Assembly (NCBI GenBank): GCA_022729995.1
Contig: DZBS01000018.1
Coordinates: 1 to 39,873 of the forward strand
Direction of reading: 5' to 3'
Source of the DNA: Draconibacterium orientale
GTDB taxonomy: Bacteria; Bacteroidota; Bacteroidia; Bacteroidales; JAADGE01
DNA: 39,873 nucleotides
Below the pieces are notes generated by a model that saw only the letters and a program-made list of their open reading frames with translations, was not told the DNA's origin and made no database searches. Positions 1 through 9,217 of the stretch are shown here, in pieces. How positions within the stretch are numbered: position 1 is the stretch's first letter; every line of letters begins with the position of its first letter. Both the position numbers and the translations under genes were made by a program.

Positions 1-363
1 AGTTTGAATATTCAAATTGTTTTCGACAGAAATGCACGCCGAAAAAGAATTACCGACCGTTTAAACCAACGCTTTCAGGAAGGAATGATTAAGGAAGTTG
101 AAAATCTTTTAACAGAAGGTGTTCCGCCGGAAACCCTTGTATATTACGGATTGGAATATAAATTTATAACTCAGTTTATAATGGGCGAACTTTCATATTC
201 CGAAATGGTTTTTCAATTAAACACCGCAATTCATCAGTTCTCGAAACGGCAAATGACTTGGTTTAGAAAAATGGAAACCGACGGACATAAAATTTATAAA
301 ATAGACGGATTTGTTCCTTTAGAAGATAAAATAGAAAAAATAAAAAACCTTTATAACTCTTAA
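1..363 (+). CDS. miaA: tRNA dimethylallyltransferase, C-terminal part (truncated by window start)
   Basis: Frame open to the window edge; FDRNARRKRITDRLNQRFQEGMIKEVENLL...GLEYKFITQFIMGE...IHQFSKRQMTWFRK resembles the MiaA C-terminus. Confidence 0.9.
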   Translation, partial: SLNIQIVFDRNARRKRITDRLNQRFQEGMIKEVENLLTEGVPPETLVYYGLEYKFITQFIMGELSYSEMVFQLNTAIHQFSKRQMTWFRKMETDGHKIYKIDGFVPLEDKIEKIKNLYNS

Positions 364-366
364 AAA

Positions 367-759
367 ATGAAAAAAATAATATTTTTTAAAGCGTTATTAT
401 TTACTGTTTTCTTTTTAGTTTCATGCAAGAACGACGATAAGATTTGCACAACAGAAGCAGTCGCAGGTTTAAATATCACAATAAAAGATGTTGCAACGGG
501 ACTAAAATTATGCGATGGAGTTACTGTAACAGCAAATGACGGCGATTATTCCGAAGCTCTTCAATTATTTACAAATCCCGAACCTGTATTTGTAGGAGCT
601 TTTGAACGAGAAGGAAATTATGTAATAACTGTTACAAAAGAAGGATACCAACCGTTTACAAGCGACACAATGTTTGTAATAAGTGATATTTGCCACGTTG
701 TTACACAACTCGGAGAGTTTGAAATAGCACCGATTAATACCAAAAAAATCAATTATTAA
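367..759 (+). CDS. small putative lipoprotein
   Basis: Signal peptide with lipobox-like LVSC (MKKIIFFKALLFTVFFLVSCKNDD); no family recognised. Confidence 0.65.
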   Translation: MKKIIFFKALLFTVFFLVSCKNDDKICTTEAVAGLNITIKDVATGLKLCDGVTVTANDGDYSEALQLFTNPEPVFVGAFEREGNYVITVTKEGYQPFTSDTMFVISDICHVVTQLGEFEIAPINTKKINY

Positions 760-791
760 AAAACAAAAATTAATCGAATTTTGAAATAAAA

Positions 792-831
792 AAACATTTA
801 TCAGTTTATTTTATAAAACCGATAAATGTTT
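792..831. terminator. bidirectional hairpin terminator between convergent genes
   Basis: AAACATTTATC (792-802) / GATAAATGTTT (821-831), 11-bp perfect stem between convergent ORFs. Confidence 0.7.
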
Positions 832-851
832 GATTTGAAAAATCGGTGTTT

Positions 852-1520
852 TTATTGAACAGTTATCTGCATAGTTTTAATAAGCAAATTTTGTTGTTCT
901 TGAATTTTCTTTTGTTTGTTAAGCTTAGCTTCTTCTTTAAGTTTAATGTTATTTTGTAATTCTGCTATTTTATTTTGATATCCGATAACTTCTTGTTGGT
1001 AACCCGAAATTTCGGCAGTTATAGCAACTTCATCTTCTTTAAAAACGTCCAATAATTTTTGTTGATCTTTAATTTTTTCGGCTAAACCTTGTTTACTTTG
1101 GTCAACGGCAAAATCATACATAATTTTTTTCATTGCTTGGTAGCTTAATTTATGATCTGTTTCATTCATAAAAGTTCCGCCCATATCTGTTGCTGTAGAG
1201 AAAGTTACAGCTCCGTCGGTCGAATATTTAACCATTCCGTAAATATCAACTGTATTTGGCGAAATTAATTTTATTGAAACATTATCAATAAACGATTCGG
1301 TTTTCCAATTTGCTTTATCGGAAAAATAAGTTACAGACATAAGCCTTGCCCATTCTTTCTTAATTGTTTCGGCATTTCTGTCGAAAATATTCACTGTAAT
1401 AGATTTTTTATTTCCAATAGTTCCGTAATTTTCAAAAGTATCGGAAACTTTAATAACATATTGTGAATTTGCATTGCCAAATATCAGCAATAAAATAAAA
1501 ATCAAATTAAACTTCTTCAT
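852..1520 (-). CDS. secreted protein with C-terminal coiled coil, unknown function
   Basis: N-terminal signal peptide; C-terminal heptad-rich Q/K/E/L region (IAELQNNIKLKEEAKLNKQKKIQEQQ). Confidence 0.65.
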   Translation of the reverse strand: MKKFNLIFILLLIFGNANSQYVIKVSDTFENYGTIGNKKSITVNIFDRNAETIKKEWARLMSVTYFSDKANWKTESFIDNVSIKLISPNTVDIYGMVKYSTDGAVTFSTATDMGGTFMNETDHKLSYQAMKKIMYDFAVDQSKQGLAEKIKDQQKLLDVFKEDEVAITAEISGYQQEVIGYQNKIAELQNNIKLKEEAKLNKQKKIQEQQNLLIKTMQITVQ

Positions 1521-1747
1521 AATGTATTTGTTTGGTATATAAATAATTTAGTTAAAAAAATCAATAGTAAAATTAATAAAAAAAATATCCTTCGCAAAAA
1601 GATTAGACAAATGTTATTTTCAATTATTATTGATAAACTTCACTAAATAAACGGCATAAAATTGAATAAATTTCAATTTATAAACTTAATTTCTTTTTTA
1701 ATAATCAAACTTTATTGAATATTTAATATCTTGCAAAAAAATTTATT

Positions 1748-2992
1748 ATGCTGATATTTTTCCTTATAAAAGAAAGTTTTGTTTATGCAATAAACTCACT
1801 TGTTGTAAATAAATTACGAACTTTTTTGTCGTTGCTTGGAATCACAATAGGTATTTTTGCAATGATTTCTGTTTTTACGGTAATTAATTCACTCGAAAGA
1901 AATATAAAAGACAGTATTGGCTCACTTGGCGACAATGTAATTTATCTTCAAAAATGGCCTTGGCAATTTGGAGGCGAATATCGTTGGTGGGATTATATGA
2001 AACGTCCGGTTCCTTCGCTTAAAGAAGCAGAAGAAATTAGAGAACGCTCAAAACTTGTAAAATCTGCTTGCTTTATTGCCGGTGCCCAAAAAACAGTGAA
2101 ATATAAAAGTAACTATGCCGAAAACATTGAAATAGACGCAGTTGAATACACCTATCACGATATAAAAAGTTTTGAATTAATTTCAGGAAGATATTTTACG
2201 CAATCGGAATCGGCTTCGGGAAAAAATATTGCAATTATTGGAAACGACATTGCAACAGAACTTTTTGACGGAAAAGATCCTGTAGGCGAAACAATAAAAA
2301 TTGGCGGAAACAAACTAAATGTTATTGGTGTTTTTAGTAAAGAAGGCGAAGATATGTTTGGAATGGGACTCGACAAAAAAGTTCTTGTTCCCATAAATTA
2401 TTTTAAAAATATTATCAATATAAAAAGCGAAACTACCGGTCCGGCAATTATGATTGAACCAAAAGAAAATGTTTCGCTTACAGATTTAAAAGAAGAATTA
2501 AGAGGAATTGTAAGAACAATTCGAAAACAAAAACCGTCGGTTGAAGATAATTTTGCTTTAAATCAAGCAAGCCTTATTTCTCAAGGATTCGACGGATTAT
2601 TCATAATTATTGATATTGCCGGAATAATTATAGGAGGATTTTCAATTCTTGTAGGCGGATTCGGTATTGCAAATATTATGTTTGTTTCGGTAAAAGAACA
2701 AACTCAACTTATTGGAATTCAAAAAGCTTTGGGAGCAAAAAGATATTTCATTCTTCTTCAATTTCTTTTTGAAGCCATAATTCTTTCACTTATAGGAGGA
2801 ATATTAGGTCTTATATTTGTTTTTGCAGGTGTTAAAATATTCACTTCTATGTATGATATGGAAATATTTATGAGTACCGGAAATGTAATTACCGGACTAA
2901 TATTGTCAATATCAATAGGAATTATCTCAGGTTTTGTTCCTGCAATGCAAGCCTCAAAACTCGACCCTGTTGTTGCAATTTCAACAGTATAG
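1748..2992 (+). CDS. ABC transporter permease, MacB/FtsX family
   Basis: N-terminal NKLRTFLSLLGITIGIFAMISVFTV, MacB_PCD-like periplasmic region, C-terminal FtsX-like TM block (GIQKALGAKR...GFVPAMQASKLDPVVAI). Confidence 0.9.
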   Translation: MLIFFLIKESFVYAINSLVVNKLRTFLSLLGITIGIFAMISVFTVINSLERNIKDSIGSLGDNVIYLQKWPWQFGGEYRWWDYMKRPVPSLKEAEEIRERSKLVKSACFIAGAQKTVKYKSNYAENIEIDAVEYTYHDIKSFELISGRYFTQSESASGKNIAIIGNDIATELFDGKDPVGETIKIGGNKLNVIGVFSKEGEDMFGMGLDKKVLVPINYFKNIINIKSETTGPAIMIEPKENVSLTDLKEELRGIVRTIRKQKPSVEDNFALNQASLISQGFDGLFIIIDIAGIIIGGFSILVGGFGIANIMFVSVKEQTQLIGIQKALGAKRYFILLQFLFEAIILSLIGGILGLIFVFAGVKIFTSMYDMEIFMSTGNVITGLILSISIGIISGFVPAMQASKLDPVVAISTV

Positions 2993-3012
2993 TTTTTTTA
3001 AAAAAAAAGAAT

Positions 3013-3020
3013 TATTTTTG
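3013..3020 (+). promoter_or_regulatory. candidate Bacteroidota -7 element (TATTTTTG)
   Basis: Matches TAnnTTTG, about 75 bp upstream of the acyltransferase start; -33 element weak. Confidence 0.35.
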
Positions 3021-3095
3021 CAAACCAAAATTATAGAACCATTTTATAAAATATTTCTATAATTTTTATATTTATTATTAAAAATTTATAAGAAA

Positions 3096-3656
3096 ATGGT
3101 TGCGATAAAAAAAGTATTTGGAAGATTTATGCTGTGGATATTAGGGTGGAAAATAAAAGGCGAACTTCCAACCGACCCAAAATACGTTGCGGTTATTGCT
3201 CCTCACACAAGCATTGCCGATATACTTATTGGCAAACTTTATAATTATGCTGTTGGTCAGAAGATTAAACTAATGATAAAAAAAGAATTTTTCTGGTTTC
3301 CGCTTAATTTAATTCTAAGATGGTGGGGCGGATTTCCGGTAAATAGAAAACATCCAAAAGGACTTATAAATCAAGTTGTTGACGAATTTAATAACAATAA
3401 CAAAATGATTTTAGGAATAACTCCCGAAGGAACTCGTGCTTTAAGATCTGAATGGAAAACAGGATTTTATAGAATTTCGCAAGAAGCAAATGTGCCAATA
3501 TTTCTAATGTTTGGAGATTTTAAAGAAAAAACCGTAGGATTTCTCGGAAAATTTGAAAAAACCGGAAATATGGAGCAAGATATTATTGAAATTAAAAAAA
3601 GATATGTTGGAATTACAGGTTATCATCCTCAAAAATTTACTGTCGGAGAAATATAA
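3096..3656 (+). CDS. 1-acyl-sn-glycerol-3-phosphate acyltransferase family protein
   Basis: HX4D motif (HTSIAD) and EGTR motif (TPEGTRA). Confidence 0.85.
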   Translation: MVAIKKVFGRFMLWILGWKIKGELPTDPKYVAVIAPHTSIADILIGKLYNYAVGQKIKLMIKKEFFWFPLNLILRWWGGFPVNRKHPKGLINQVVDEFNNNNKMILGITPEGTRALRSEWKTGFYRISQEANVPIFLMFGDFKEKTVGFLGKFEKTGNMEQDIIEIKKRYVGITGYHPQKFTVGEI

Positions 3657-3796
3657 TTTTTTCAACATTCCGTATTTAATATCACTTTTTAAATATCAAA
3701 ATAAATGAAAAATCTATGTATAGCTCTATACAAACAAATGATTGACTATTTAAGATTTTCCTATGTGACCTTTAAAAACAATTTAAATATAAACAC

Positions 3797-4573
3797 ATGA
3801 AAAACTTAAAAGTTACAATAATTCAATCCGACCTAAAATGGGAAGATTCGAAAACTAACATTGAAAATTTTTCAAATAAAATTGATAATATCAAAGAAGA
3901 CACAAACCTGATTGTTTTGCCCGAAATGTTTTCGACAGGTTTTTCTATGAATCCCGAAAAATTTGACAGAGAATTAGCCGAAAGTTCAATTTCTTTTATG
4001 CAAAAAAAAGCATTCGAGAAAAATGCAATAATTGTGGGAAGTGTTATTTTTAAAGAAAATGACAAATACTTTAATCGGCTCATTTGGATGCAGCCAAACG
4101 GGAAATTCGATTTTTACGATAAACGTCATCTTTTCTCTTTTGCGGGTGAAGACAAACATTATTCGTCCGGAAACAAAAATTTAATTTGTAAAATCGGTGA
4201 TTGGCGAGTAAAACCGCTAATTTGCTACGATTTAAGATTTCCGGTTTGGAGCCGAAACAAAAACGATTACGATTTATTAATATACATTGCAAACTGGCCG
4301 GAAAGAAGAATTGACGCATGGGACACACTTTTAAAAGCAAGAGCAATTGAAAATCAAGCTTATGTTGTTGGTGTTAACAGAATTGGGAAAGATATTAACG
4401 AAATAGAACATTCGGGAAACTCACAAATTATTGACCCAAAAGGAAATGTAATTTCTGTTACAAAACCTCATGAAGAAAATACCGAAACTATTGAATTAAA
4501 TTTCGACGAACTTACGGATTTTAGAAATAAATTTAGAGTTTCCGACGATGCAGATACATTCAATATACTATAA
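3797..4573 (+). CDS. nitrilase-superfamily amidase (omega-amidase/YafV-like)
   Basis: Glu-Lys-Cys triad contexts: LPEMFSTGFSMN, YDKRHLFSFAGE, PLICYDLRFPVWSRN. Confidence 0.9.
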   Translation: MKNLKVTIIQSDLKWEDSKTNIENFSNKIDNIKEDTNLIVLPEMFSTGFSMNPEKFDRELAESSISFMQKKAFEKNAIIVGSVIFKENDKYFNRLIWMQPNGKFDFYDKRHLFSFAGEDKHYSSGNKNLICKIGDWRVKPLICYDLRFPVWSRNKNDYDLLIYIANWPERRIDAWDTLLKARAIENQAYVVGVNRIGKDINEIEHSGNSQIIDPKGNVISVTKPHEENTETIELNFDELTDFRNKFRVSDDADTFNIL

Positions 4574-4611
4574 AAATTTAAAAATATTAAATAATATAAA
4601 TAAAAACCAAT

Positions 4612-5364
4612 ATGGCATTACAAGAAGAATTTGAAAAACAAGGTAATTTTTTATTCAAATACAGAGGAATACTTCCGCTAATATTTCTTTTGGGCGGATT
4701 AATTTATTTTGTTGCAGATATTTATACTTCAACCAACGAAACCCCAAAAGTTAGTTTTGAAATAATTCAAATAATTGCAATAGCAACCGGTTTACTCGGA
4801 TTATTTATAAGAAGTTTCACAGTTGGTTACACTCCAAAAAACACTTCGGGACGAAACACCGAGCAACAAGTTGCCGATGAAGTTAATAATTTAGGAATAT
4901 ACTCAATTGTGCGGCATCCTTTATATTTAGGAAATTTTTTCATGTGGCTTGCAATTGCAATTCTTACCGCAAATGTTTGGTTTATAATTGTTTTTACGCT
5001 AATTTATTGGGTATATTATGAAAGAATTATGTTTGCAGAAGAACAATTTTTGAGAAAAAAATTCGGCGAAATTTATATAAATTGGGCAAACTCAACTCCG
5101 GCTTTTATTCCTTGTTTTAAAAAATATAAAAAACCAACATTAAAATTTAGTTGGAAAAAAGTATTTAAAAAAGAAAAAAACGGATTGTTTGCACTTTTCT
5201 TATTAATATTAGTTTTCAATACAATAAAATTTTATTTGGAAACCGGAAAATATATAACAACCGATAAATGGCTGATTTACACAACAATTGTTTCGGGTGT
5301 TTTATATTTTATTCTTAAAATATTAAAAAGAAGAACACAAATATTTAATGAAGAAGGTCGTTAA
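4612..5364 (+). CDS. ICMT/PEMT-like membrane methyltransferase (possibly a lipid A 1-phosphate methyltransferase relative)
   Basis: Multiple TM helices; RHPLYLGNFFMWL and EEQFLRKKFGEIYINW motifs typical of the isoprenylcysteine methyltransferase-like fold. Substrate is inference only. Confidence 0.7.
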   Translation: MALQEEFEKQGNFLFKYRGILPLIFLLGGLIYFVADIYTSTNETPKVSFEIIQIIAIATGLLGLFIRSFTVGYTPKNTSGRNTEQQVADEVNNLGIYSIVRHPLYLGNFFMWLAIAILTANVWFIIVFTLIYWVYYERIMFAEEQFLRKKFGEIYINWANSTPAFIPCFKKYKKPTLKFSWKKVFKKEKNGLFALFLLILVFNTIKFYLETGKYITTDKWLIYTTIVSGVLYFILKILKRRTQIFNEEGR

Positions 5365-5375
5365 AATGTTATAAA

Positions 5376-5416
5376 AGATTCTTCTTTCGATTTACAAATA
5401 ATCGGAAGAAGAATCT
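5376..5416. terminator. hairpin terminator between convergent genes, overlapping the hydF 3' end
   Basis: AGATTCTTCTTTCGAT (5376-5391) / ATCGGAAGAAGAATCT (5401-5416), 16-bp stem with one G-T wobble. Confidence 0.7.
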
Positions 5417-6621
5417 CTGTTTTTAACAAAAGGAGCCACAGCTCTGTCAAAAATTCCTTGAATATATGCAATTGTCATTCCGTAATTTGAAACTGGAATT
5501 CCTGCATCAACAGCAGATTTCAAGCGATTTCTTAGTTGCTTTTCGGTAATCATACAACCGCCGCATTGAATTACCATTGAATATTCTTTTATATCTCTTT
5601 GCAAAGAATCCAAGCCTGCAACAACATCATATTCAATAGTTTTTCCGGTAAAATTTGTAATCCATCGCGGAATTTTTACACGACCTATATCGTCGCAAGA
5701 AGTATGATGAGTGCACGATTCAAGCAAAAGAATTCTGTCGCCGTTTTTTAGCTCCGAAATTTTTGGAGTTCCGGAAAGATATTTGTCAAAATCGCCTTTC
5801 AAACGAGCAAGTAAAATGCTGAAACTTGTTAACGGAATTTCATTTGGAATAGAAGCATCGGCTTTCTTAAAAATCTGACTGTCGGTTACAACAAGTGCCG
5901 GTTTTATTCCGGTTTTTTTCAAAAAAGTATCAACTTCTTTTTCCTTCACAACAACGGCAACACAATCGTTATCCAAAATATCTCTGATTGCCTGAACTTG
6001 CGGTAAAATCAATCTTCCGGCGGGAGCTTCAATATCAATCGGAGTAATAAGCAGAACAATATCTCCGTAAGAAATTAAATTGCCCAACAGCGACGGTTTT
6101 TTATATGCGGATTCGGGAATTGTTTTCTTAATTAAATCAATAATTTCATTAATATCATACATTTCAAAAGAAGAAAAATTAACGGTTTCAGAATTATATT
6201 CCGATTTTATTTTATCTTTTAAATTATTGGAAACTAAAGAAATATCGGCTTTATTATGAATTACAAAAAACGGACAATCATATTTTTTAAACTCACTTAT
6301 TAAATTCATTTCAAAACTTCCGAAAGAATTTTCGGAAATAACAAGAATTGCTAAATCAATTAATTTTATAGTTTCCAGAGTTTTAGAAATTCTTTGTAAA
6401 CCCAAATCGCCGGAATCGTCGATTCCGGCAGTGTCAACTAAAATTACGGGACCAAAACCTGTAATTTCAAAAGATTTTTTCACAGGATCAGTTGTTGTTC
6501 CCGGAACATCAGATACTATTGCAATTTGCTGAGAGGCAAGCATATTAATAATTGAACTTTTGCCCATATTTCTTTTTCCGTAAATACCGATATGCGGTTT
6601 TAGCTCTTTTCCTTTACTCAT
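5392..6621 (-). CDS. hydF: [FeFe] hydrogenase H-cluster maturation GTPase HydF
   Basis: Era/TrmE-like G domain (GKRNMGKSSIINML, DTAGIDDSGDLG, NKAD) plus C-terminal CTHHTSCDDIGRVKIPRW...CGGCM cluster-binding motif. Start moved to internal Met (MSKGKELKPHIGIYG). Confidence 0.93.
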   Translation of the reverse strand: MSKGKELKPHIGIYGKRNMGKSSIINMLASQQIAIVSDVPGTTTDPVKKSFEITGFGPVILVDTAGIDDSGDLGLQRISKTLETIKLIDLAILVISENSFGSFEMNLISEFKKYDCPFFVIHNKADISLVSNNLKDKIKSEYNSETVNFSSFEMYDINEIIDLIKKTIPESAYKKPSLLGNLISYGDIVLLITPIDIEAPAGRLILPQVQAIRDILDNDCVAVVVKEKEVDTFLKKTGIKPALVVTDSQIFKKADASIPNEIPLTSFSILLARLKGDFDKYLSGTPKISELKNGDRILLLESCTHHTSCDDIGRVKIPRWITNFTGKTIEYDVVAGLDSLQRDIKEYSMVIQCGGCMITEKQLRNRLKSAVDAGIPVSNYGMTIAYIQGIFDRAVAPFVKNRDSSSDYL

Positions 6622-6674
6622 ATTTTTTTGTGTAATTTTTAAATTCAAAATTCGAAAATTAAATTAAATATATG

Positions 6675-6707
6675 CTTAAATATATGATAAAATACCATAT
6701 ATTTAGG
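6675..6707. promoter_or_regulatory. dyad-symmetric operator-like element in the hydF/sensor-kinase divergent region
   Basis: TAAATATATG (6677-6686) / CATATATTTA (6696-6705), perfect 10-bp arms, 9-nt spacer. Confidence 0.4.
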
Positions 6708-6740
6708 TAAATTATTTTTATAATTTTCAGACAAATCATT

Positions 6741-9152
6741 TTGATGAAATTTTTTAGAAAATACAGCATAAAACAAAAACTTTTGATTCCGCTTTTGGGA
6801 TTAATGATTGTTCTTTTTGTATCAATATTATCCGGTTCTATTTATATTTTAAACGAAACATATAAATCTCAAACAAAAAAAATTATTCGGAACAAAATAG
6901 AAGAATTCAATGCAATATCAGAAGAAATCAGCAATTATGCATTATATAGCGCAACAATAATTTCCGAGTCGGAAAAAGTAAAAAAATCTTATGAAGAATA
7001 TTACAAAACAGGTGATTTTGAAAAACCTTCGGAAGATTTACAAAGAAAATTTTCAAAAATAACAGACAAAGCATTTGAATTTTCAAATTATGAAACAAAA
7101 ATTCATTTTCATTTACCGCCGGCAATTTCATTTTGCAGATGTTGGACAAATACAAGCGGAGATAACATTTCGGAATTTAGAAAATCAGTTGTTCAAATAT
7201 CAAAAGATCATAAATTCAAAAAAGGAATTGAAACAGGAAGAGCCGGTTTGTCGATAAGAGGAATTGCTCCCATTTTTTCTGACTCAGGAAAATATTATGG
7301 TTCTGTTGAAGTAATTTATAATATAAAATATTTGTTGTCGCATAAGTTTAATCAAAAAAACGAAGATGCAGGCATATTCTTATCAGAAAAATATTTTAAA
7401 ATTCCGGAAAACTATATCGAAATAAATTCAGAAGTTTACAGCACATCAAAAAAAGAAATAGGTAATTATTATTTAATAGAGAAAACATCTAATTTTAATG
7501 AAGAAAATCTTGATAAAAAAAATCTTCGAGATACAAAATCGGGATATAAACTTTTAAAAAAAACACCTTATGAATATGCTGTAATACCAATAATAAGTAT
7601 AACAGGCGACGAAGAAGGTATAATTATTTTACAATTTAATTTAAACAATTTCAGAAATGAAATTCTGAAATTGTCAGCATTGTTTTCATTAATTTTTTTG
7701 ATATTTATTAGTTCTATAATACTAATACTTAACTCAATAAGCAATCATTACATAGCTAACAGAATTCAAAAAACAAACAGATATTTAAAAAAGTTATCAA
7801 AAGGAAAACTAATAAAAATTGACACTCCAAAATATTCAGACGAAATATCTACAATGCAAAATTCTTTAATGGAACTAAGCATTTCATTAAAAGAAAAAAT
7901 AAACTTCTCTGTTTCAATAGGTAAAGGAGATTTTGATTACCAATACAAAGCTGTCGGACAGTTTGACATTTTAGGAAAATCTCTTATTGAAATGAGAGAA
8001 AAATTAATTTTAAGCAGAATAGAACTTGAAAAACAAAAAGATATTGCAGAAGAAAGCTCGGCTTTAAAATCGCAATTTCTAAAAAACATGTCGCACGAAA
8101 TAAGAACGCCTCTTAACGGAATTGTAGGGTTTTCGGAACTTATTGCCAATGACGAAATATCGCCCGAACTTAATAAAGAATACACCGGTATAATTGTAAG
8201 TTGCAGCCGGCAATTACTAAAAATAATTGACGATATTCTGGAAATTTCGGGGTTTGAAACAAATAAGAATAAGCCAATAATTTCGCAAGTAAATTTTAAC
8301 GATGTTCTTTCAAAATTAAGAGATTTCTACTATTTGATTTCCCGAGAAAAAAATATAAACCTTATACTTTCGGGAAGTTTGCAGGATAATCTTAGTTTTA
8401 TAGAAACAGACGAAAACAGACTTTATAAAATCTTGGATTGTTTTGCAAATAATGCATTCAAATTCACCGAAAAAGGAAATGTAGAAATCGGATATGTTAC
8501 TTCTGATAAAAAAATTAGATTTTATGTTAAAGATAGTGGAATTGGCATCGGTAAAGAAAATATAAAAAAAATATTTGAACGTTTTTCTCAAGCAGATGAA
8601 GACATTTCATTGAAATACGGAGGTTTGGGTTTAGGACTTTCAATTGCTTTGGAAAACTCAAAAATGATTGGAGGTGAAATAGACGTAAAATCAGAACGGA
8701 ATAAAGGTTCCGAATTTTCTTTAATTTTACCGTATTCTCCTGTAATTCAAGAAAAAGAAGAAAAATATATTAAAATTATAAATACAAAAACTAAAATTCT
8801 TGTTGCCGAAGATGAAGAAGTAAATATTTTATATCTCAAAACAATTATAGAAAATTTCTCTTCGAATTTTGAGATTTTACATGCAATAAACGGAAAAGCG
8901 GCAATAGAAATTTTTGAAAAAACCGAAAATATTAAAATGGTTTTTATGGATTTAAAAATGCCTATTTTAGACGGGTTTCAAGCAACTGTAGCAATAAAAA
9001 AAATAAATCCGAACATTCCGGTAATTGCACAAACTGCATATACTTCGGAAGAAGAAATAAGAAAATGTTATGAAATAGGAATTCATGATTTTTTAACAAA
9101 ACCAATTTCCAGAGAAAAAATAAATTCGATTATTCAAAAATATCTCAGATAA
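6741..9152 (+). CDS. hybrid sensor histidine kinase/response regulator with extracytoplasmic dCache-like sensor
   Basis: Two TM segments flank a sensor region containing IHFHLPPAISFCRCW (dCache_3-like); HisKA SHEIRTPLNGIVGFSE; HATPase (DSGIGIGKENIKKIFERFSQ, GLGLGLSI); C-terminal REC (MDLKMPILDG). Confidence 0.9.
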   Translation: MMKFFRKYSIKQKLLIPLLGLMIVLFVSILSGSIYILNETYKSQTKKIIRNKIEEFNAISEEISNYALYSATIISESEKVKKSYEEYYKTGDFEKPSEDLQRKFSKITDKAFEFSNYETKIHFHLPPAISFCRCWTNTSGDNISEFRKSVVQISKDHKFKKGIETGRAGLSIRGIAPIFSDSGKYYGSVEVIYNIKYLLSHKFNQKNEDAGIFLSEKYFKIPENYIEINSEVYSTSKKEIGNYYLIEKTSNFNEENLDKKNLRDTKSGYKLLKKTPYEYAVIPIISITGDEEGIIILQFNLNNFRNEILKLSALFSLIFLIFISSIILILNSISNHYIANRIQKTNRYLKKLSKGKLIKIDTPKYSDEISTMQNSLMELSISLKEKINFSVSIGKGDFDYQYKAVGQFDILGKSLIEMREKLILSRIELEKQKDIAEESSALKSQFLKNMSHEIRTPLNGIVGFSELIANDEISPELNKEYTGIIVSCSRQLLKIIDDILEISGFETNKNKPIISQVNFNDVLSKLRDFYYLISREKNINLILSGSLQDNLSFIETDENRLYKILDCFANNAFKFTEKGNVEIGYVTSDKKIRFYVKDSGIGIGKENIKKIFERFSQADEDISLKYGGLGLGLSIALENSKMIGGEIDVKSERNKGSEFSLILPYSPVIQEKEEKYIKIINTKTKILVAEDEEVNILYLKTIIENFSSNFEILHAINGKAAIEIFEKTENIKMVFMDLKMPILDGFQATVAIKKINPNIPVIAQTAYTSEEEIRKCYEIGIHDFLTKPISREKINSIIQKYLR

Positions 9153-9156
9153 AAAA

Positions 9157-9188
9157 AATCGCTCCGACAAAAATTTATCGAAGCGATT
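9157..9188. terminator. bidirectional hairpin terminator
   Basis: AATCGCTCCGA / TCGAAGCGATT stem (one mismatch) between convergent kinase and ppdK, flanked by an A-tract on the left. Confidence 0.75.
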
Positions 9189-9217
9189 ACATTATAAATA
9201 AAAATTCAAATCATCCG

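Noticed and set aside
1521-1747. Possible promoters between divergent 852..1520 and 1748..2992
   Set aside because: No exact TAnnTTTG found on either strand; only AT-rich near matches.
6928-7155. Short overlapping ORFs inside the sensor kinase (also 7075..7257, 7937..8185, 8316..8591)
   Set aside because: Fully inside a well-supported kinase CDS with no independent evidence.
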